Source: Typha latifolia (Eukaryota > Streptophyta > Magnoliopsida > Poales > Typhaceae). From it: a stretch of 64,000 nucleotides of DNA. The DNA lies in the NCBI GenBank assembly GCA_019914945.1, contig CM034110.1:7085808-7149807 (forward strand), in the 5' to 3' direction. The notes beneath the pieces are model-generated. The model did not search any database, was not told the DNA's origin, and was given only the letters and a program-made list of their open reading frames with translations. Positions 48,759 through 63,537 of the stretch are shown in pieces (within the stretch, counting starts at the first letter, position 1; each line of letters begins with the position of its first letter). The position numbers were made by a program, and so were the translations under genes.

Positions 48759-51700
48759 TCACCGTCTTTGAAAATTGAGGACCTTGATGGAGGTCGCATA
48801 AACACAAAAGAAAAACAGGCAGAAGCCAACGAGAACCACTGCGCTGATGCCTGTCATTCCAGATTCGAAGCCGAGGTATATATCCAGATACTGCTTCACT
48901 GTACCATCAAAACCAGGCCCTACTAATCTAGTCTCAACATCACCCAACTGTGATGTAATGATGCCTCGTAGGGTCCACGCCACTGGGCATACGTAATAAA
49001 ACCAGATCCACCAACCCGGGATGCTCTGAGAGAGAATCAACATGAGATACCATAAGCCAGAACAATGTCATCGTTAGGAAACTAGATGAAGAAAGTAATC
49101 AAACTGGAAGGAGAAGAAAGTATTCCAGGAATGAGCAATACGACCAACAAAAAACACTTTTAACAGTCTGAGCAAAATGGACATAATATTAATTAAGTGG
49201 CACTTAATAGTTATAAAACAACCGATCCATATGCAGAGGCAGAGCCAGACTCCACTTTTACAGGAGGGGCATATAATATATCCAATAATTTTTTTTAAAC
49301 AATATAGGGTTCTAATGTAAAAAATAGCACTATAGTTTAAAATTTTGCAGGGGCTGGAGGGCATCTCAGTGCATGAGGCTGGAGTAAAAATGTACACACA
49401 TTACAGTCTATTCTAAAGAAGTTGCTTCAAGATGTAAACCCATGACTCTTCATATTCTTACTTGAACCCCAAAAACCAAGTTACCCAGTGGCAAGCTTTA
49501 TTGTCACACTCAGCGGATCATATAGCATATATGTTAAGTTACTATACTTTAAAAGTTAAGCTGATAATGAACGCTTACTAATCATCAGTAGGGTTCTGGT
49601 GTCACTAAGAAACACACTACATAGCCCACAAGGACTTCTACGAAGATGGTCAAAGATTCCAGCAACTATTCAACAATGGTAAAGGATTTGGATTCTTAAT
49701 AAAAGTTTAGAAACTTACAGGTTTAGGGACTAGAAAACCTGAAAGAAGATTCCACAATGAATAAAATGCTGATGAAATAACTGCTGCTAGGTGCTGAGAT
49801 GGAGTCAAACCAACGGCCATCATTCCATAGAATGTGAAGTAGGTGAAAGTAAGAAACATGAAAACAAGGTATAGTAGGAGCTTTCCTGCAGAATAAATGG
49901 CGCTCGTGAGAATCTGATCAACCGTAATGGATAACTTATATTAATAGACAGAACATGAAAGCAAACATTAGTAGGATGATACATGGGAAAATTGTCAAGT
50001 AAAATTGTCAAGTAATTTCTCAGATCACCAATATTTGAACAGATTTTCAAGACTATAAAGGTACATTAAGGATTGCACCTCTTACCTATTGCCCTTTCAT
50101 AGTTAATCATGAAGTAGGTGATGATTCCAAATATTAGTGTTTGTGCAAGAATGTAAGGAATCTCTACAAGCCCCTGTTAACATGAGAGAGTGCCTTTAAC
50201 ATTGTGAACATTACCAGCAAATAAGAAAGAATTTGTTAACAGATTAGAAGAACCAACCTGTGCAGCTGCATAAGGAAATGAAGAGTACATTCTAGCTGCT
50301 CTTTCTCTGTAGTATACAGTCCTCTCAATTGATACCACAGGTTGTACAGATGATGAATTATTAACTCCAAGAAATAGGCATGCAGCATAAAGAGATCCCA
50401 TAATAATCATCAAGTCTTCTGTTGTCTCCCTGCAAAATAGTAGAAGTATAATTTGACAACCAGAACACTTAATATTTTATATTTCTTTCTGAAGAAAATG
50501 GAGAAACTTCAGATATTGTAGCGTGATTTTTCCTGCTAATTTAAAGGACTTACCAATAGCAAGGTGATCCATAAATAGGTTTAAGAGAACTATAAAGGAG
50601 AGGCAACTCTTCTACAGTAACACAACACAACCAGGAAATCCCCCCTAGCTGCTAGACTGGTGATTCACACAAGAATAATGGTGGCATCACTTGGAGCCGA
50701 GCGAATTGAAATTTATTATTTTTTTATCAGTTTAATCTTTTGTACTTCTTCCTAAGACCTGACATTTTTTTAGCTTATATTGTTATCTATACATCTGCAT
50801 AATCTCCTCTGCCAATAGATTCATATATGAAAGTTAACATAAGGAAATTTAGAAAGATTTACTACAGCTTAAAGTTTTGACTTAGATACATGTGACGAAA
50901 TAAGGATCTTCCTACATGAACTAAGGTTATATCTCGTGCTAATGATTGTCTATTAAAATCTAAAACATAAAAGTGGTATTATTAAACTACCTAGAAATCA
51001 TTTGTTTTGACATTATTAAAGATGATCATGATTAAAAACAAAAAATTGATGAATAATATTAATAATTTAATCATAGTAATCATACAGAGATAGCTGTTTC
51101 ACGGTGCAGCTTAATAAGTGCATGATGATCCATCACTAGACTGCAAAAATATTAAAGGCATAAATCATATAGAAAATGATAAAAAAAGCTGGAAAAAAAG
51201 ACAAATGTCTAAACTACACACCTAATAATAGAAATGACAATTAAATCATTTAAAACTCCTCTTTATAGATGAGGGAGAGAGAAGCTACGTTTCCCTGCCT
51301 TATATGAATATGAGAGGGGTTAGCACTATTTCTTCCTTTCCTTCATAGCCCTTGTATCTGGGATTTCAAGGTATCCACAGTTTTTTAGCAGCAAGCATGT
51401 GATGCAGCCAACACTGTTAATTACTTACCAAGCTTCTCAAGACTTTCCTTGAATTATTCTAAAATTCAGAGCACAAAAACAAGCTTAAAACTACAATGTA
51501 AATGAAAGTTACAAAAGATATGGTGAAGCACATGGTTCTCTGCAGCCATACTCATTTCAAACTTCATATTCCTAATATCTCCAATTAACATGCTGATGAC
51601 ATGAGACATAACTCAAACTCCTTAAATTTGGTGGGAATAATCAATCTTGTTGGTAATACATATTATAAGATGATAAAAGCATATCTAAAGGAAAAAAAGA

Positions 51701-54700
51701 AAGTAATCAAGCAGGCAAAGTAGAAGTTGAGGCAAGAAATTTAAGTAAAAGAAAGCATAACAACTGTGATACCTTTTTGAACCAGCATTCCAAAATATTG
51801 AGCCAAATATCAGAGCAGCAACTGTTGTGAAGATCAACCGTACAGCATTATATCGTGGGCTCCTCCAATATACAAGATTTTGTTTAATATAGCAGGTTTT
51901 GAATTGAGTTATACCATCTTGTGGAAACTCGGAAGAGAACTTTAAAGTCTCTGTGCCAGCAGCAGGAACACTCAATTCTTGAATAAGAGCTTCAACTTTC
52001 CTGAGATAAAGAATTTATCACTTCTTGCAGTGCTAAGTTTCATCAATCATGTACTCTAGACATATGCAGGACCTCTATAAAAAAAGGATTAATATTGTTA
52101 CATAAAATTCACCTGAACTGATCAGAATTCCTGTATATGGTAGCAAAATCTAAACCGAGCTTTTCTTCACATGCCTGCGTAGTAATTTCAAGCATCCAGG
52201 TTGCTGGATTATAACCATTTTGAATAGTAGGAACTCCAGGTATTCCCTGCATGAGAGATGTTATGATATTGATTGACCCATCAAGTAAAGAAAATTTTGT
52301 AAACTAATATAATTAATTATATCAAGGATTTCTGTTGTTTAGATGTAACCTAATAATAACCAAAGGACACTTCATCATTATATATCTTAATTTAGAATTG
52401 CATGGGAACTTAAGACTTTGGAGCAAATTAGCAAAACATGCAAGTGTTATTGAAGATCAATCCTCTTATCTTAAAGATAAAAAGAATAAACACAGAATGA
52501 TAATATAACATATATAATCTACCTGAAAGTAATCAATCATATTCTGTGAATTCACTCCAAGCAAACCTCCGTATATAACGTGGCCCCCTCGCTTCATAAG
52601 AAGAAGCTGCGGCAAAACAAACAAGATATTAGAGAAAAGTTTGTCGGGAAATTAGAATATATGCAAGCCCAAATGAGTGATCAAACGCTCTTCAACAGAA
52701 CAATGGCTAATAACCTCATCAAATGCTTCAAAGATATCAATACTTGGTTGGTGTATGGTGCAAACAACAGTTCTTCCTGTATCAACGGTGTTACGAACAG
52801 TTCGCATCACAATTGCAGCGGCTCGTGCATCTAATCCAGATGTGGGTTCATCCATAAATATAATAGATGGGTTGGCAACTAATTCAACTGCAAGTGTTAG
52901 ACGCTTTCTTTGTTCTGTTGATAAACCATTACTCCCAGGCATGCCAACTAATGCATGTCGAAGCTGATCAAGCTCGACCAGTGACATCACTTCTTCAACA
53001 AATGCCTACACAGAAGAGTACTAGTATGCTTAGCAACTAACTAAAATCTGAGGGTGCAAAATAAGGAAATCATGACTAACATGTCTTTTTTCTCTGCTAA
53101 TGTCTTTTGAAAGGCGAAGACTGGATGAAAACCAGAGAGATTCCTCAACTGTTACTTCAGGCGAATGTATATCATTTTGCTCAACATATCCTGATATTCT
53201 GGCAAACGTTCTCTGATCTTTTTCAAATCCAGATATCCTAATATCACCTTCTATATATCCGCCTGTCTTCCTGCCAGCAAGAACATCCATAAGCGTTGTC
53301 TTTCCTGCCCCACTTGAGCCAACCAATGCTGTCAAAACATGTGGTCTGAATACCCCACTAACATTAGATAGTAGTTGCAATCGTTTTTCAGGAACCCCTT
53401 GTGCTCTCATTTCCTATTATTCAGAAAAGGACAATTTTTTAGTAAATACTAATATATTCTCTTATAAAGTAGCAGGCAACAGCGGCATCAACCTTCGGCA
53501 TATCAACAAAATAACTGACGTTATGGAATGTCATGGATAAAGGTTGAAACGGGAGAATCATTCCCCTGTTACACATGTCAGCAATCTCTCCTCCTTGCAA
53601 CAACTCTTGTACATTACTTCTTACTGCAAAATATACATGTCAGATAATCACTTAAAAACCAGAACTTATGGTTTTAGATGCATATGATTAACATGATATG
53701 AAGAGAGTTGTTGATTCATCTGGTAAGAACTAAGAAAGTGCTTTTAGTTCCCATATGCATACATAAGATGAGCTAAAGGAGAGGATGAAATAAATGATTA
53801 TGTTGAGATATTACGCTGATGTCAGCAGCAGCAAAGAAAAAAAAAGGTATATGTTTCCGTATAGATGCAAAGAGGAAACAAAAACATGCAGTTTTTCAAA
53901 CACTAATAGTTCACCTTCAGTTTCCATTTCAAAAAGAGCAGCACCATTTTTTTCATCCTTTTTTTCTGCAGAATCAGATGGGATTACTACCTGTGCCTTC
54001 CCTAGCGCTTCAATGACATGGTAACTGATGTCAGATATTCTAGCTAATAGATAATAGAATTAAGAGAGAGCAATACAAAGTTGAGATCCTATATATCAGA
54101 AAGATACGACCATTTACTAAGGAATAAGGATATTTAACTTACGCTTAAGATATGCCAAAGCAAGAGTAAAGAGAATGTTGAAAAGGACAGCATAACATAA
54201 CAGAACACCAGTGCCAAGCCAATACCAGTACTTCTGGGTGGGAAGACTATGTAGAATTAGAACATTATTTCCAACTGTATTATTTCCATAAGCAGACCTC
54301 TGTCATGGTTCAGAAGAAGAAACAGAATAAAATTTTGGTCACATATTAATTTAAGAATAAAAAAGTGGGAATAAAAAGGAACAAACCTTGGCCCATCTTG
54401 AGGCGCTGAACTCATTAACCGAGATTGCACGTTGCCCATAGCTTAATGGTGAAAGCCAGAAGGCCCAAGTCCACCATGGTTTGATTTCATCTGCTTTATG
54501 AATCTAGAGTTCAGAAACCATAAAAAAATTGGAAACAAAATATACAATTAATGAATCATTTATTTAACTGGAAAACTAAGAATGACATCAATCAACCAAA
54601 TCGGGAAAATGTCATGTAAAATGTAAATTCATTCAGCTTATAAGACCAACAAATCTAACCTTTGGGAATAATAAATCCTCCCAACAGAAAAATGGCTAGA

Positions 54701-57700
54701 AGTGAAGCAGATCCAAATGTATTGGCAACAACTATATCTCGGGCAATAGCACCCATCATTCGGAAAAGTCCTAATGCCATTTGGTGCACAGAAAATAGCA
54801 AAAGTACGAAGCGGAAAAACCTGCAATTGTGAAGTATTTTGCTAATTTCAATCTCGGTAGAAAGTAAAAGTACACAACTGATTGATAATTGTCATACTAA
54901 TTAAAAAAAAAAAACAACATTTGCATCTTCATACCTCCCAACACTTGGTGCAAACCCTACTGTATAGTATACTACACAAGACCACACTACAGCTTCGACA
55001 ATGGAATAAGGAACACGTAAAATCCAACTAGGAATTGAATAGGCCCAAGCAGGATGAAAGAAATTCTCTCTCTGCTTGTAGAAAACCGGGAGTCGAGATA
55101 TCGTAATTGGCAACTCGGTAAACCCATTGAAAAGCATATGTACCAATCCATAAAATAAGCAAGATAGATATAAATTTCCATTTATCTCGTCAACAGGATG
55201 TATCCTCGTGCGAAGAAACATTGTGCACGTGATCACTCCAACGAAAGCAACCTGCAATAAATAACATTCATCAATTAATGAATAGAGTATAAACAGGCAT
55301 CAATAGATAAAATGCATGCAAGTGAAACCATAGTAAGACCATTGCAAAGTATGTAAGAAAAAGGAAATTCAAGAGACTGTCTCTGTTAAAAAACGGATGC
55401 ACATTTACAAGTCTTGATAATTACAGCGATGAAGCAAAACATTTTTTTCTGCCAAACATATAAAGCTATATTTCATTTCCGTAGGGAAAGCATCTTCAGA
55501 ATGGACTGTAAAATATAATTATACAGAATAGCCAAAATGTCATCAAATCATCTAAAATGGTAAAAATCTATAAGCCCTAACATCAGCATGACATTACAAC
55601 CATCTTGGACTGAACATAGACAAGGATGCTGCCATTGTTCCTAGAAAAATTATTCGCTACAAGCGAGTTTTCATATTAGATCACTCCGGTTATCACACGC
55701 ATCAGGGATGTTATGGTTTAGCTTCAGATACACGACAAAAGCTATGAAATTCGTACACAAAGTTATCAAGGTCAAGCAGGAAGCCGGCTAATTTATAGCA
55801 TTCCAGAGAGCAACACTCGGATTATGGGATGTTACATTCTCTATCAAAATAATGCCAAGATAAAAATTAAATAAATAAAAAGAAAGACAGCCAAGTTTGA
55901 CCGTTCTTGAACTTCAGAAAGGGTAAATTAGTTGTGCTTTGATGGCTCGCAGTAGGAAGCTAAAAACACGGAAGAATGAAGGTTTGCAGGCTTCAAGACT
56001 ACAAGTAGTTGGATGTGAAAAATCTGGGTGAGACCCGAAGGCCGAAACTCGTTTCCAGGTACATCTGGCCTTAGTGCAAGTGCGACATTTTTGACTGGCC
56101 CAAGGCTGAAATGGCCTTAGTCCAGGTGGCTGAGCCAGGTAGGGAAAGGAGAAGAAAGAGAAACGAAAAAGACAACATAGAATGAAACAGGAAAATAATT
56201 TTTTGAAAAAAGAAGAAAATGATAAGAATCATGCGCTTCTCTCCCTCTATTGCATTGTTACATCTTCAAGATATATTAGGCCCACAGAGATCTCTCCATG
56301 ATATGTTATTCTCTTTCATATTATTGCATGAGTACTGAACCTACAAGCATCTAAGATGAAGTTTTGATTATAGATGACCATCCAAAGAAATTTTTTTTTT
56401 TTTTTTGTTGTTGATTGAACGAGCTGAAATCAGCTAGAATTACAAAAGATATTTTATTTACTTGATTGATTGTTCTTATTTGAAACATGAAAAATACCTT
56501 TTGTGAAAACCTTTTTTTACAAATAGATATGTTACAGAACCTAATAGCATGGATCCAAACTTCCAAAGTTGGATCAAAGTCACCACCAATTTAGTGCACC
56601 ACCTAATAAGCTTCTTCCAGTGCCTAGTTGTATACTTGAAGGTCCCTTTGGATTATAATATCATCGCAAACCATTTAAACATCCAACTACCTCTTTAACT
56701 TTTCATGTACAACTAAATTGACCAAAGAATCATAGGCAGGATATTTAAAGCTAATTCTAATTTACGAAAAAAGAAGTTGGGTGAAATTTAAACTATAAGC
56801 TAAAAAGAGGAAACCAAAGGAAACTTACTTGGCATGTTCGGAAGATATAAAGGAAACGATGTCGACTTAGAAGAAGAAGTTCCCTTGCGAAGCATGCCCG
56901 TAGAAGGGCTAATTTTGATATAGCAAACTTCGTGCTGGCAAGAGCTGATGCTAGAAACTTTGTATCATCAATAGGAACAGCTAGAGTCGACTCCACAGAT
57001 TTCCCATGTTCAGACTCTTTAAAAGCTCTGGCCATCATTAAAACAGGAAGAAACACGTATGGCTTTGAATGGTCAGACCAGTACTGAGCTTGATCCTTCC
57101 TAGAGGTAACCTGAAGTATATATAAATTTGACTAATTAGATTTTTATAGCCTATATTCCACAAATAAACCTTCAGTGCAAGTAAATAACTGCAAAATAAT
57201 GGATCTGAACAAATAATAAGAGTGCGAAAAAATATTCAAATACCTCCTGGAGAAAGTCAGCCACCCCTTTGCGAGGTGGTAATGAAAAGCCTAATGACTC
57301 AAAAAATTCAACGACATGCTTTATGGGACCTTGATATATGATATGCCCTTCAGATAATAGTATTAGGTCATCAAAAAGTTCAAATGTCTCAGGTGCAGGC
57401 TGCAGAAGGGACATCACTACAGTGGCCTCCATCTGATGAACAAAGTTCCTCATGCACTTCACAATTTGATATGTTGTGGAGCTGTCAAGTCCTGTAGATA
57501 TTTCATCCATAAAAAGGGTTTTCTTTGGACCAACAATCATTTCCCCTGCAAGTGAGACAAAAGCAGATTCTCGTTTAGTAATTCCGGGGACAGTGTCTAT
57601 GAAGTACAATACTATATGTCAGCATAACCGATTAAAGATCTAATCGTGCTGCAAAGTGCAAACCATATCCGTCAGAAGGATGTTAATACTTAAAAACAGC

Positions 57701-60700
57701 AATATTATTCAAAATTTAGAGAAGGAAATAATTTGAAAATCACAGTTTGTTATGTCGGTAAAGAAAGATTATAAGAGAAAAAAAAAACAATTTATGCTTG
57801 GATAGAATAAGAGTAGTGTGTTGACCTTCACAGATTCATGGATTTGTAGGCATCGAGATCTAGACAAACCTAACCAGAGACTTTGATTCTCTTCTTAGGA
57901 TAAATCAAAGCAGGAATTACGTTGAAGACCATAGATACATCGACAACAGCTTCGTAGCAAGAAGAAGCTGAGCGTTTCAAGGACAAGTGTCCATAGATGC
58001 AAAAGGAGTGAATAGGACGATCATAGTTCGTCTTCAGTGGCATGCACATTGTGTTGAAGTTTTGGCTCAAATTCAAATTTGACCGGGGCGTTTGAACAAG
58101 CTCTTAGGGCATTCGAACAGGCACTTAGGGCGTTTGAATGTAATTTTTCCAGAAGATTTACACTCTATAGGCATTCGAACGGCCCCACAAGTATTCAAAC
58201 GCTCTCTTGTGCTCCAGATTAGAGTTCTGTTGGTGTTCGAAGAACCCCACGGGCATTCGAATGTCAAGCAATATTTTCAGCAGCTTTAGTCAGCCCTATA
58301 AATTGAAATGTTTGGATTAGAATTAGGTGTAGACATTTTGCACGAGGAAAAAATTAGAGAGGAGAGCCACCATTGTTTAGAGTGATATTAGAGTTGAAAA
58401 CTCTTTGTATTTGATGATTTGCATAGTGGATTAAAATTGCTTCGCCCATGGATGTAAGCATATCGTCGAACCACGTAAATCTTGTCTCTTTCTTTTCCTC
58501 TTTGTGATTTGCATTTAGAGTTCTTATATGTGGTTAGCATGAGTATTAGAAGTTCTCTATATTTAGCACTCTGATTAAAGATTTTCCTTTGGTATAAATA
58601 TTAGTTTTGCTAATATTTGATTTACCTAAATCTATTGCTATCACATTGGTATTATATGGGGGATTTGAAAATCGCTTCCACTAGCATCCACCCAATTTCC
58701 ACTTTTGAGTGCATCTCGTTAGACGGTGCACCTAAAAAGGCTTGTCTAGAAATCAAATTGAACTTCACCCAAAAAAACTCCCTCTACCATCTATCTTCAA
58801 TAAAAAGAGAGAAAAAAAGGTAAGAGAAACAAGAAGATCATTGATATACGAATCCAAGGAAGCATGAAGTTACAGGTTTGAATATTAGTAAATTAATGAG
58901 AAAATAAAATAATGGAGAGGAGATGAGCAGTCTTCCCCTAACTTTCATAAGGTTGTTTTTAAGACTTAAACTTGACTCACCAAGCTTATATTTTATTTTC
59001 TAACATTTTCTCTTGTATTTTAGCTAAGACATTTTAATACTAAAAATAAATTTAACTTTTGAATGAGGGAAATTTTAAATTTTTAAATAAAAATGGATAA
59101 ACAGAATTTGAACTCATAACCTAAAGTTTAGGGTTTAGAGTGAACTCATGACCTATAGTCATGACTTTGACACCATATTAAATTTACTAACTATTCTAAA
59201 AACTTAAATTATAATAATTTTATATTTTATATTCTAAGACAAGTTTACCGTCAAGCAAGTGTAAGCAAACAAATAAACAAGTTGTTGGACATTGTGTAAT
59301 TTAATTATAAACAAGAAAGAATAAGAGAAAGAACTAAGGTCTTCAGTCAAAGAAGTTGGATTGAGGAAAAGATTTCATTTCTTCAGCAAACTAAGTGGCT
59401 AGAATCTTAGAATTAATATACTTCCCATAATTTCTTTTTATACATCTAATTTATTTTGAAAGTTATAAATGATAATAGATATGTTTGGAGATGGTTAATC
59501 TAGTTAGCGATTTTCAAATATAAATTAGTTTCTAGTTCAATGATTTTAAAATACAAAGTCAACAACTTATATAAAACTTTCTCGTAAGACTTGAAAATTA
59601 TTAAGAGAATTTAATATGTTTATGGATTATATTTAAAATTATATAAGTCACTGATCCAGTTAATGGATTATATTTAAAAGTAGGTTAATAGTTTCTAAAC
59701 ACACCTAATTTTATATTTACATTTTAAAATATAGTATACATATAAAATAAATATTTGGGAGGGCTAGTTTGATCAAAAACTTGCATTTTTCCATCTAAAT
59801 CAGATTTTTGAACATGCATACTTGCAGAGAAAGTTTACTGTCGCAAAGCATATGGCTACTCTATTTTCCTTGCCTCTTTTCCTCATTATTGGCTTGTCAG
59901 TAATGTAAGATAATTAGCAAAAGATCGTAGAAAGTGGAGTAAGAATAGAAAGAGGTCCTGTTTCAAAGAGGCCATAAGCAATTGGCAGGATAGATAGTTT
60001 AAATGTTGTAATTTTCTACTAGATCATAGGAAGCCAAGACATTAGATGGAGGCCTAAGAAACTTCAACAATAGATTCAGCTAATATTCCATGATTGTCCT
60101 AAAGAACAGCAAGTTCAACAGAAGTTCGATCAGAAAAAAATATAAAATGGGTGAAATAGATTGCAAACAATATATTTAGCTAAATGATGATCTGCACACC
60201 TGTTGTCACTCGCTTTTTCTGACCACCTGAAACACCTCTAACCATATCAGTACCAACCAGAGTATCAGCACAAACATCAAGGCCAAGTACTTTCAGGACA
60301 TAATTTGTTACAAGATTGTTCCTTTCACCTCCGACAGAAGCAACCTGTTCACCACATTCATTTCAAAAGATAATTTGAAAAATAAACAATACTGGGTAAT
60401 GAGTTAAGTAAAATGAAGATATGAAGTATTGACCTTCATAAATGCATCAATTTCAGGACTTGGATGCACATTCTTTTCTTTCTCGAGCCTAGTTAAATCC
60501 TTCATATGCTCTGCACATAGGAATTATACAGTAATTCTTGGGATTGACATGAAGAACCATTCACTTGAAATTACATGATATTACTCAGTGAAAGGAGAAT
60601 GGTGACAGGAATTCTTGATCTAGTAAGACAACAAATAGACATGTTAGCACTTGGTGGTGATTTATAGTTAAGAGAAAATACAAAAATGTGACGCTTGATG

Positions 60701-63537
60701 GACAACAAGGGTGACAATATCTTTGCACTCTGCTCCTGAATATATTTTGTTCATCCAGTTGCACAAATGTATCATACATAAAGAAATCATGCGTAAAATT
60801 ATCTATACAAGTACATGGTAGTACAAATAATTTCAGCCTCGGTATCAAATTTTAGAAGGAAGAATATTCTCTCAGGGTAAGTTTCTGTTAATATTAAACA
60901 GGTAAAGGATCAACCAAGCGGAGGAAAGAAAAAACGAAGTCTATTTCCACATTTCCAAGATGATGCTACTAACAATGAAGTAAAAACAATACTATCAAGA
61001 AAAGGAGCCCTAACCTTTCCAGCTTTCACTTGCACCCTGGCATCTGGCAGCAAAATCAAAAGTTTCTCTCACAGTCAACTCCCCAAGATGATTATCTGTC
61101 TGGCTAATGTATGCAGATGTTCTTTGTACAAAAAAATCATCAAAAGCACGCCCATTGTATGTCACTCGTCCACTTTGCTGAGGAAATAATTAGAAAAGGA
61201 AATAAGTAGAAAGGTATTCACATAATCAATGTGTTGAACACTTTCACAGTCCAAGTGACAACTGCAATTATCAAGGGAGTTATCAAAAGGAAATTATCGC
61301 CAAGTATATCTTACATTTTCCAATAACATTTCTACAGAACATTATCTGAATGCTAGTTTACCATAAATATGGACCAAAGATCAACCTGGTAAATTTCCTG
61401 ATAAGATGAACTAACAGAAAATACAAAATGCCATTAAGTTCTACCATGACTAATTTTGTTTTGTATTTATATGAGTACTACACTTTGGGGTCATTGGGTC
61501 AAAGCAATTAGCAACCAAACCTTTTGGTCCTAACTATTGGGATCAGCACATGAAAGAAAGAATATATTATCAAAAGGCTCTCGAGAGATATTCACAACAT
61601 TTGAATAGCTTCTTTTTTTTCTCTCAGAACAGTATGTGATGAGGAATGATTGAACAGATTTATTAAATGCGAAGGTACCTGCTATTCAGGGCATCCTGTT
61701 TCGTGGATTAAAACATGACTTATATAAGGGAAGGCACCATCTATAAATACATGAAAACAGTATGTCCTGTTTTCTTGTAATAAGTAAAAGATGATAAAAA
61801 GGAGAAGAAAAGAACAGACACCTTCAGCTTAGAATCCAGTTTACCAGCAAGAGCTAGCAATAGTGTAGTCTTCCCAGATGCAGGAGGTCCTAATAACAAA
61901 GTCATTCTGCCAATACACATACAAAGGAAGCAACTCAAGACACCAAATCACAAAAGGAAAGGCATATCTGTGCGCATTCATCATAGAGCAACTACTACCA
62001 CAAGACAAGAATATGAATTGGGTTTCAGACTTCATGCATGAGGCCAGTTGGAATGTTAGGCATAGTCTATAATTTAACAAAAAGAAGGAAAACCAGTTTG
62101 CATGCTCACCTCCCAGGTTTCACGACGCCACTCACATTATCCAAAATGGTGAGAGTGTGCTTGTTGGGTTGTAGTATATGAAAGGACATGAGTACTCGCT
62201 GCATTAGATATCAGATTAAATTAATAGGTAAAAAGAGACATAGATACTTAGATATGGGGATTCAAATCTGTGATAATATGGCCCCTCTATATTCTCATAT
62301 TAAAACATCCAACATGTGAAAACTTCATGAAAGCTAGACCCAACCAAATTCAATCAAGCATTCACCAAGATATTGCAAAAATTGATATCAATCAAGAATA
62401 GAGGAGATAGACAAATTGAACTTAGCAATGATCTTATAAGTAACCCTAATTGTATGTTGTTATTACACAAGTCATTTTTTATCTAACAATTCAAAGCAAA
62501 TGAAAAAAGAATAATAAGGGCAATAAAATCCTCTGCTGGACATGTTTATGTTTACTGGTAAAAATTATAACCAGTCATTTGGTAAAAGATTCCAAGTTTT
62601 AAAAACAATATAGAATTAGAAAAAACTGAATCGTTGTACATTTCGAGCATCTTTAAGAGACCAAGATGTGCGTCATACCTCAGCCAAATTCCTGATGTAA
62701 TTGACTAGAGTAGGCAAAGCCCTCCGACCGACGTGGACCTTTGCCGATACGTTCAGGCTCTCAAACCTCACTTCCACATTTGGAACCTGCAACCCAACCC
62801 TGTTGCATCCCAAGTGTCAAAACATCAAGATTGTTAAACATTAAATCAAATTTTCCAGCCTCCTAAGGTAACGAACAGAATGCAAGACCAAATGTTTCGT
62901 TACTCAACAAACGCACTCACATATTAATTTATCTTAGAAAATGAATAAAAAATAAGAAAAAACAACGGAAAAACAGAATGACGCTACGTAATTAATTCGT
63001 AAGAACCCTTCTTCGTCTAGGTTTCCAATAACCCATCCAATTAGCGATTCATTTGATATCGGGAAACGACTAGTGATCAAAAAATACAGAGAAAATAGGT
63101 GATGGCTCTACATATTGCGCATCTAATAGCAACCAAAAAGAAAGAATTTGATATCTCCTAGAAGCTATCGTGAGGGATCCAAGAAATTACGCATCGAAGC
63201 GGGCCTTGATGCCGGACAGGAGATTGTAGTTGTCCTGCTCGTTGGTGGCGAGGGCTTCGTCGAGCACGAGCTCCCGGGCCCGCCGATCGAGGCTTCTCAC
63301 GTCGACGACCTCGAGGGGGCTGCGGCTCCGCTGGGCTGCGGCGGATATGGAGGTGCTCCGGCGAGGAACGATGGCGAAGTGGCGTCGTGATACTGAGGGG
63401 AGCCTCTCCATCGCCGCCCAGAGCAGCTCCGACTCATCCTCCTCCACCGCATCGCTGTTCGACGGCCGCGAGAAGCGGTCGCTCGACTCGCCAACGTCGA
63501 TCACGAAGTACTCGCTACCGTTAGTCGCCGCCGCCAT
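48759..63537 (-). CDS. ABCG31: Full-size ABCG (PDR) transporter, ABCG31 type
   Basis: Plasma-membrane ATP-driven exporter; Arabidopsis ABCG31 is linked to pollen coat sterol glycosides and abscisic acid export in seeds. There are 24 exons (minus strand): 63191-63537, 62679-62799, 62110-62198, 61822-61906, 61015-61177, 60434-60510, 60200-60344, 57244-57545, 56829-57110, 54935-55251, 54660-54820, 54387-54490, 54143-54299, 53915-54007, 53493-53623, 53081-53413, 52715-53005, 52523-52606, 52113-52246, 51773-52000, 50258-50429, 50086-50173, 49719-49885, 48759-49025. They sum to 4338 nt (1445 residues). NBD1: GPPASGKTT (K198), VSGGQKKR (332-339), LFMDE (D356/E357). NBD2: GSSGAGKTT (K896), signature-like LSTEQ (997), IIFMDE (D1021/E1022). 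Each NBD is followed by six predicted membrane segments in the usual reverse order. [11 protein letters not shown] at the start and VLNFQRR at the end match ABCG31. Intron 7 is enlarged by retroelement DNA. Confidence 0.95.
58052..58645 (+). mobile_element. LTR of a retrotransposon inside the ABCG intron
   Basis: A 594-base relative of the LTR at 47242, in antisense orientation to the host gene. It starts TGTTGAAGTTTTGG and ends ATCACA, then TTGGTATTATATGGG, a decayed Met-tRNA primer site. It has seven diverged TTCGAA-type motifs between about 58084 and 58265, a TATAAAT at 58297-58303, and the same U5 block (GAACCACGTAAATCTTGTCTC). Internal coding sequence is absent. Divergence from the other LTR (roughly one base in five by eye) shows that the two are separate old insertions. 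Confidence 0.7.
59155..59217 (-). mobile_element. Second LTR-end and primer-site relic, reversed
   Basis: Read on the minus strand, it runs AATTTAAGTTTTTAGAATAG, then GTTAGTAAATTTAATA, then TGGTGTCAAAGT. This matches the arrangement at 21281-21335 (LTR end plus TGATATCAGAGC). It indicates a different retroelement family from the LTR at 58052. Only the junction region is recognisable. Confidence 0.45.

Larger units (their letters stand above)
57546..60199 (-). other. Large intron 7 of the ABCG gene
   Basis: A 2654-base GT-AG intron splitting the end of NBD1's signature (VTTG) from Walker B. It holds a whole LTR (58052-58645), a second, reversed LTR-end relic (59155-59217) and AT-rich DNA. The intron is out of proportion to most neighbours, many of which are about 80-600 bases. 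Confidence 0.85.

Noticed and set aside
49074..49397. 107-codon minus-strand frame between the last two ABCG exons
   Set aside because: It is intronic, Cys/Ile-rich, and has no similarity to the transporter or other families.
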